From positions 1 through 9,099 of the forward strand of contig DEPS01000206.1 in NCBI GenBank assembly GCA_002358875.1: a DNA stretch of 9,099 nucleotides, read 5' to 3'. The stretch is from Lachnospiraceae bacterium UBA3386. Lineage in GTDB: Bacteria; Bacillota; Clostridia; Lachnospirales; Lachnospiraceae. Both the position numbers and the translations under genes were made by a program. Below are positions 5,357-9,099 of the stretch, one piece after another. The notes below the pieces were generated by a model, which was not told where the DNA came from, ran no database searches, and worked only from the letters and a program-made list of their open reading frames with translations. Position 1 is the stretch's first letter; every line of letters starts with the position of its first letter.

Positions 5357-7258
5357 ATGGCGGCAGAAGTCAGCAGCAGATATGCTGTCCAGATGCATGG
5401 GATAACCAAGCGCTTTGGTTCCTTCTATGCGCTGACCGACGTCGATCTCGACGTGGAGAAGGGGACGATCCACTCAATCCTCGGTGAGAATGGCGCCGGC
5501 AAAAGCACGCTGATGAATGTCCTCTACGGCCTGTACCAGGCGGAAGAGGGCGAGATCTTCATCAATGGAAAAAAAGTCAATATTAAGAACCCGACAGCGG
5601 CAATAGAGCATGGTATCGGCATGGTGCATCAGCATTTCATGCTGGTCGAGAATTTTACTGTCACGCAGAACATCGTCCTGGGCTCCGAGCCTGCGGCCGC
5701 GGGCATCGGCCTCAATATGAGAAAGGCCAGAAAGAACGTGCTGGAGATCGTAAAGAAGTACGGTCTTGAAGTTGAGCCTGATGCCCTGGTCAGGGATATT
5801 TCAGTCGGCATGCAGCAGCGAGTCGAGATCCTAAAGGCGCTTTACCGGGGTGCTGAGATCCTGATCCTGGACGAGCCGACAGCGGTGCTGACGGAGCAGG
5901 AGATCGACGAGCTCCTCTCTATCATGAAAAACCTGATCAGGGACGGGAAGACGATCATTATCATCACCCACAAGCTCAAAGAAATCCAGGCATCCTCCGA
6001 TGTCTGCACGATCATCCGCCGCGGACATTATATCGATACCGTCCCGGTGAAGGGCGTGACCGAGGACCAGCTGGCGACCCTGATGGTCGGCCACCCGGTC
6101 CAGCTGGTCGTCAACAAGACTCCGGCAAAGCCCCAGCAGGTCGTCCTGGACATTCAGAAGCTCTATGTCAAAAATGAACAGGGGATCGATGCGGTCAAGG
6201 ATTTCAACCTTCAGGTGCGGGCTGGAGAGATCGTCGGCATAGCAGGAATCGACGGAAACGGCCAGCAGGAGCTCATGGAGGCGGTCAACAACCTCAGGAG
6301 ATGCCGTGGAAAGATCATTCTTGACGGGCAGGAGATCCAGAACCGTGATCCCAAGTACGGTATTGACCGCGGCATGGCCACCATTCCGGCGGACCGCCAC
6401 AAGGACGGACTTGTGCTCGGGTTTACGGTCTACGAAAACTCGATCATGGAGAAATACCGCACGAAGGAGTTCTCTCCCGGCGGCCGCATCAACCGAAGAA
6501 AAATGCGCTCCTTTGCAGAGTCTCTCATAAAAGCCTACGATGTGCGTCCGGAGGACTGTGGAGCCAGGCTGGCGGGCGGTCTCTCGGGCGGCAACCAGCA
6601 GAAGATCATCATCGGGCGCGAGATCGCCAATGATCCCAAGCTCCTGATCGCCATTCAGCCCACACGCGGCCTGGACGTCGGCGCGATCGAAAACGTTCAT
6701 AAAATGCTCATCCAGGAGCGCGACAGGGGCGTCGCCGTACTGCTCATTTCCTTTGAGCTCGACGAGGTCATGAATGTTTCCGACCGGATAGCCGTCATTT
6801 ATGACGGACACATCCAGCAGATCTTCCCCCACGGGACCGTCGACAACCGCACCCTGGGGCGCGTGATGGCGGGCGGCAAGGCGGAAGGAGACTTTAGGGA
6901 GGCGGCACCTGCGGCAGCAACTGCGGCGCCCGATGCTAAAGCGAAGGCTTCCGCGGCAGAGGCAGGCGGAAATGCCTTACAGGGGGCCTATGCGGAAGCT
7001 TCCGCAGCGCTTCCTGAAGCAGCCTTCCGGGGAGCAGCGCTTCATGAAGCGGGCCCTGTTCCTGGATCTGTTCCAAAAGCGGCAGCTGCGCAGGATGTCC
7101 AGGCACCTGCAGCCAGGTCTGTTCCGGCAGATACGGGAGCTGAAGAGCTGCCCGAAATCCTGGGTGCGATCGAAGATATGCAGCGGGATCTTACGCAGAT
7201 GCAGCAAAAGCTGGCAGACATGCAGAAACGTCTTGCACAGATGCAGGGCAGGCAATAA
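5357..7258 (+). CDS. nupO: Nucleoside ABC transporter ATPase (two NBDs) with long C-terminal coiled-coil extension
   Basis: Cytoplasmic energy-coupling subunit of the NupNOPQ/BMP-type importer. ATG at 5357 follows AGAAAGGAG (5343-5351); an ATG at 5294 is in frame but lies within the leader repeat, without a ribosome site. NBD1: Walker A GENGAGKST (43-51), Q-loop Q92, signature SVGMQQR (149-155), Walker B ILILDEPTA (168-176) with catalytic E173, H-loop H205. NBD2: degenerate Walker A GIDGNGQQE (297-305), signature LSGGNQQK (409-416), and AIQPTRGLDVGA (432-443), with Gln in place of the catalytic Glu and no H-loop His, as is usual in this subfamily's second domain. Residues up to about 508 are the whole usual protein. 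The remaining ~125 residues are additional: an Ala-rich segment (516-590) with a 10-residue repeat AALPEAAFRG/AALHEAGPVP (550-569), and a heptad coiled coil (about 598-631) with Met at 608, 615, 622, 629 and Leu at 612, 619, 626. Confidence 0.93.
   Translation: MAAEVSSRYAVQMHGITKRFGSFYALTDVDLDVEKGTIHSILGENGAGKSTLMNVLYGLYQAEEGEIFINGKKVNIKNPTAAIEHGIGMVHQHFMLVENFTVTQNIVLGSEPAAAGIGLNMRKARKNVLEIVKKYGLEVEPDALVRDISVGMQQRVEILKALYRGAEILILDEPTAVLTEQEIDELLSIMKNLIRDGKTIIIITHKLKEIQASSDVCTIIRRGHYIDTVPVKGVTEDQLATLMVGHPVQLVVNKTPAKPQQVVLDIQKLYVKNEQGIDAVKDFNLQVRAGEIVGIAGIDGNGQQELMEAVNNLRRCRGKIILDGQEIQNRDPKYGIDRGMATIPADRHKDGLVLGFTVYENSIMEKYRTKEFSPGGRINRRKMRSFAESLIKAYDVRPEDCGARLAGGLSGGNQQKIIIGREIANDPKLLIAIQPTRGLDVGAIENVHKMLIQERDRGVAVLLISFELDEVMNVSDRIAVIYDGHIQQIFPHGTVDNRTLGRVMAGGKAEGDFREAAPAAATAAPDAKAKASAAEAGGNALQGAYAEASAALPEAAFRGAALHEAGPVPGSVPKAAAAQDVQAPAARSVPADTGAEELPEILGAIEDMQRDLTQMQQKLADMQKRLAQMQGRQ
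7004..7050 (+). repeat. 30-bp-period direct repeat inside the ATPase Ala-rich linker
   Basis: GCAGCGCTTCNTGAAGC occurs at 7004-7020 and 7034-7050, differing by one base (C or A). The second copy contains a perfect 14-bp palindrome, CGCTTCATGAAGCG (7038-7051). The 30-bp spacing is ten codons, so the repeat shows in the protein as AALPEA and AALHEA. This suggests local duplication during growth of the linker. Confidence 0.7.
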
Positions 7259-7287
7259 TCGGGAAAAGGAGAAAGGAGGATCAGTAA

Positions 7288-8418
7288 ATGGAATCTCTCA
7301 GAAAGAAATTTTTCAGCAACCCCTTCGTCCTGACGATCATTGCCATCATTCTGGGTTTCGCCGTTGCGGGCGTCATCCTGCTGCTGGCGGGATATCCGCC
7401 GGTGGAATCGATCAGGACGCTTGTAGAGAGCATGGTGGGCCGTCCCAAGGACATTTCCAGCGTAGTCATCCGCTCGACACCTATCATTTTTACGGGTCTT
7501 GGAGTTGCATTTGCGATCAAGACAGGCCTCTTCAATATCGGGGCAGAGGGTCAGTATATCATAGGCTGTGTCGTGGCGACCATGGTCGGAAGCATGCTCG
7601 ATTTTCCCCAGCCCGTTGCCATTCTCATGGTCCTTGCCAGCGCTATGCTTGCATCAGCCCTCTACGCGGGCTTCGTCGGCTTTCTCAAGGCGCGTTTCGG
7701 CATCCATGAGGTCATTACCAGCATTATGCTCAACTGGATCGCGATCTATTTTTCCAACTGGATCTGCGGGCTTGATTTCTTCCATAAACCCGGCACGGTC
7801 GGCATGTACCCTGTAAATCCCTGTACCTATACCATGCTGCTCCCGGTTTGGAAGCGGTCCGAGGCGGGACAGGCTTATCTTGAGCAGTATCCGATCCTCA
7901 AGGAGACGCTGGGCAGGACCGATGTAAACGTCGGTTTCATCGTGGCTGTCGTTGCGGCACTGGTCATATCCCATCTGCTCAACAGAACCCGAAAAGGGTT
8001 TGAACTGCGCGCCGTGGGCCAGAACATTCACGCCGCGCGTTTTGCGGGTATCAATGTCAACCGGAGCATCTTGCACGCCATGATGATCTCCGGAGCCCTC
8101 TGCGGCCTTGGCGCAGGTCTTTATATCACCGGCCAGTCCCCGCATACAGTCGCGACGCTTTCTTCCTTTGAAAATGTCGGCTTCAACGGACTTTCGGTCG
8201 CTTTCATTGCCTTCAGCTCCCCGATCGGATGCATCTTTGCCGGCCTCTTATTCGGCGGCCTGCTTTATGGCGGCGCGGGACTTCAGTCCAAGATCGGCGC
8301 CCCGACGGAAATCATCAATATCGTCATCGGCGTTATTGTGTTCTTCTGTGCCCTGTCCTACCTGATCCCCCGCTTCGTGGACAGACTGGATGCGGCAAAA
8401 ATGAGCAGGAAGAAATAA
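7288..8418 (+). CDS. nupP: Nucleoside ABC transporter permease, first subunit (NupP/YufP type)
   Basis: Integral membrane subunit of the branched-chain-amino-acid/ribose/nucleoside permease superfamily (BPD_transp_2), 376 aa, a typical length. ATG at 7288 follows AAGGAGG (7273-7279) at 8 bp. It starts 29 bp after the ATPase stop, so the two are translated from one message. Hydrophobic segments appear at about 12-34, 58-78, 90-103, 108-134, 141-159, 214-232, 262-282, 298-333 and 341-361. Family marks: GLFNIGAEGQY (80-90), the cytoplasmic coupling loop TRKGFELRAVGQNIHAA (234-250) that would contact the ATPase, and GFNGLSVAFIAF (298-309). A soluble loop (about 162-212) faces outward, as in homologues. 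It would pair with the NupQ-like permease downstream to form the pore. The substrate class follows from the family and the BMP partner. Confidence 0.93.
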   Translation: MESLRKKFFSNPFVLTIIAIILGFAVAGVILLLAGYPPVESIRTLVESMVGRPKDISSVVIRSTPIIFTGLGVAFAIKTGLFNIGAEGQYIIGCVVATMVGSMLDFPQPVAILMVLASAMLASALYAGFVGFLKARFGIHEVITSIMLNWIAIYFSNWICGLDFFHKPGTVGMYPVNPCTYTMLLPVWKRSEAGQAYLEQYPILKETLGRTDVNVGFIVAVVAALVISHLLNRTRKGFELRAVGQNIHAARFAGINVNRSILHAMMISGALCGLGAGLYITGQSPHTVATLSSFENVGFNGLSVAFIAFSSPIGCIFAGLLFGGLLYGGAGLQSKIGAPTEIINIVIGVIVFFCALSYLIPRFVDRLDAAKMSRKK

Positions 8419-8424
8419 AAGGAC

Positions 8425-8457
8425 GGATTCTAAAAACGTGGATGCGCTTTAGGATTC
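8425..8457 (+). other. Imperfect stem-loop in the gap between the two permease genes
   Basis: Arms 8425-8434 (GGATTCTAAA) and 8448-8457 (TTTAGGATTC) can form ten pairs including two G-U, with a 13-base loop, starting 7 bases after the nupP stop. No T tract follows, so termination is not supported; an mRNA stability or processing element is possible. The 169-bp gap otherwise shows no ORF. A weak TTGTCT/TAGATT promoter-like pair is too poor to call. Confidence 0.3.
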
Positions 8458-8534
8458 AGAGCAGGTTCTTCCGTATTTGTCTGTGTTTTTGTGTAGAGAA
8501 TAGATTCATAAGCAGATCACCAGAAAATATGAAT

Positions 8535-8558
8535 CACTTTGAAATTCCACTTTGAAAT
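8535..8558 (+). repeat. Adjacent 11-bp direct repeats upstream of the second permease
   Basis: CACTTTGAAAT occurs exactly at 8535-8545 and 8548-8558, a 13-bp period, ending 20 bp before the AGGAGG ribosome site. Such closely spaced copies could be a protein-binding site or a chance slippage duplication. No function can be assigned. Confidence 0.5.
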
Positions 8559-8587
8559 GCGTAAAGGACCTCAGAATAGGAGGAAAA

Positions 8588-9099
8588 ATGTCAAGTAATA
8601 CGATTCTGCTTCTTCTGGGCATTACCCTCATGTACTCGACCCCCATGGTCTTCGCGGCGCAGGGAAGTGTCATCTCAGAGGTCTCCGGCGTCGTCAACAT
8701 CGGGATCGAGGGTATGATGACGATCGGAGCCTTTACCGGCGCTGCAATCGGGTACTTTTCGGGCAATCCCTGGCTTGGTTTTATCTGTGCGGGCGCTGCG
8801 GGCGCAGTATTTGGGCTGATCCATGCATTTGCATCTGTGACCTGCAAGGCTGACCAGACCGTCTGCGGCATTGCCATGAACCTGATCGGCCCCGGTCTCG
8901 CCCTGTTTTTATCAAGGGTCTTCTTTGACGGAGCGACCCAGACGCTCCCTGTCACAAACAAGATTCCCAAGCTTTTTGGCAGCACGGGACTGCCCGGCAG
9001 CCTAAATAACCTGAACGTTGACATGACCACCGTGCTGGCACTCATTGTCTCTATTTTGATGTGCTATATATTTTATTTCACGACATGGGGACTGCACCT
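8588..9099 (+). CDS. nupQ: Nucleoside ABC transporter permease, second subunit (NupQ/YufQ type, 3' truncated by window)
   Basis: Second membrane subunit of the importer; 170 codons are visible and the usual protein is about 310-320 residues. ATG at 8588 follows a perfect AGGAGG (8578-8583) with a short 4-base spacer. Hydrophobic segments lie at about 5-25, 42-57, 62-83, 92-111 and 147-165. The superfamily mark is EVSGVVNIGIEGMM (31-44), and ADQTVCGIAMNLIG (88-101) matches the conserved region where homologues read DQ(I/V)(V/I)xGxAxN. The last visible residues, TTWGLH (165-170), are where the cytoplasmic coupling loop begins in homologues. It follows nupP in the same direction after an unusually long 169-bp gap. 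A further nucleoside-salvage gene downstream, such as cytidine deaminase or a phosphorylase, would be typical but is not visible. Confidence 0.92.
   Translation, partial: MSSNTILLLLGITLMYSTPMVFAAQGSVISEVSGVVNIGIEGMMTIGAFTGAAIGYFSGNPWLGFICAGAAGAVFGLIHAFASVTCKADQTVCGIAMNLIGPGLALFLSRVFFDGATQTLPVTNKIPKLFGSTGLPGSLNNLNVDMTTVLALIVSILMCYIFYFTTWGLH

Noticed and set aside
5831..6832. 333-codon minus-strand open frame within the ATPase gene
   Set aside because: It is antisense to highly conserved ABC motifs. Its length follows from the codon bias of the real gene; no ribosome site or domain is seen.
6933..7709. 258-codon plus-strand frame spanning the end of the ATPase gene and the start of nupP; considered as evidence of a frameshift in the ATPase tail
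   Set aside because: The translation is Arg/His/Cys-rich and featureless. The main frame instead gives a strict heptad repeat and a stop followed by a good ribosome site for nupP, so the tail is in the correct frame.
1..9099. CRISPR array, tRNA/rRNA, insertion sequence, phage or toxin-antitoxin genes
   Set aside because: I looked for regularly spaced repeats, terminal inverted repeats with transposase motifs, and RNA gene signatures, and found none; every large gene is accounted for.

Overview
The window looks like a chromosomal segment of a Firmicute, most likely class Clostridia and probably Lachnospiraceae. The reasons are strong AGGAGG-type ribosome binding sites, sigma-A-like promoters, a receiver/winged-helix regulator of a type I associate with Lachnospiraceae, and a BMP/NupNOPQ-type nucleoside ABC transporter beside a uridine kinase. 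Base composition is moderately GC-rich by eye. The family assignment is inference, since no rRNA or universal marker lies in the window.

Left part, minus strand (1-2175). Three genes read leftwards. The first is a LOG-family (TIGR00730, lysine-decarboxylase-like Rossmann) gene at 1575-2135, interrupted by an in-frame amber codon at codon 63. Next is an unrecognised acidic 166-residue protein (841-1341). Last is the 5' part of a response-regulator-like gene (1-779) whose receiver domain lacks several expected phosphorylation residues and which carries a SARP/OmpR-like winged-helix domain. Two tandem GC-rich hairpins follow the LOG gene. The LOG promoter (2170-2198) is divergent from the udk promoter (2259-2287).

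Right part, plus strand (2259-9099). This is a nucleoside salvage block: udk (uridine kinase), a BMP-family lipoprotein, an ABC ATPase with two nucleotide-binding domains, and two permeases. The second permease is cut by the window end. The order SBP-ATPase-permease-permease matches the nupNOPQ (yufNOPQ) type. Proposed workflow: the lipoprotein captures a nucleoside outside the membrane, NupP/NupQ translocate it using NupO-driven ATP hydrolysis, and Udk phosphorylates uridine or cytidine to trap it in the cell.

Three things set this operon apart. (1) The binding protein is a double: two BMP domains in one lipoprotein, aligned without gaps at a 333-residue offset and about 85% identical by hand count. 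(2) The ATPase has about 120 extra C-terminal residues, an Ala-rich linker ending in a strict Met/Leu heptad coiled coil. (3) The leader between them holds a duplicated ~42-bp element that can form AAAAA-loop hairpins and a competing 11-bp perfect stem. In addition, an identical 9-mer, ACAGGCCGG, sits in the three intergenic regions upstream of udk, the lipoprotein gene and the ATPase gene, suggesting a shared regulatory site. There is no sign of CRISPR, IS elements, phage or RNA genes. No stretch over 300 bases lacks a gene.
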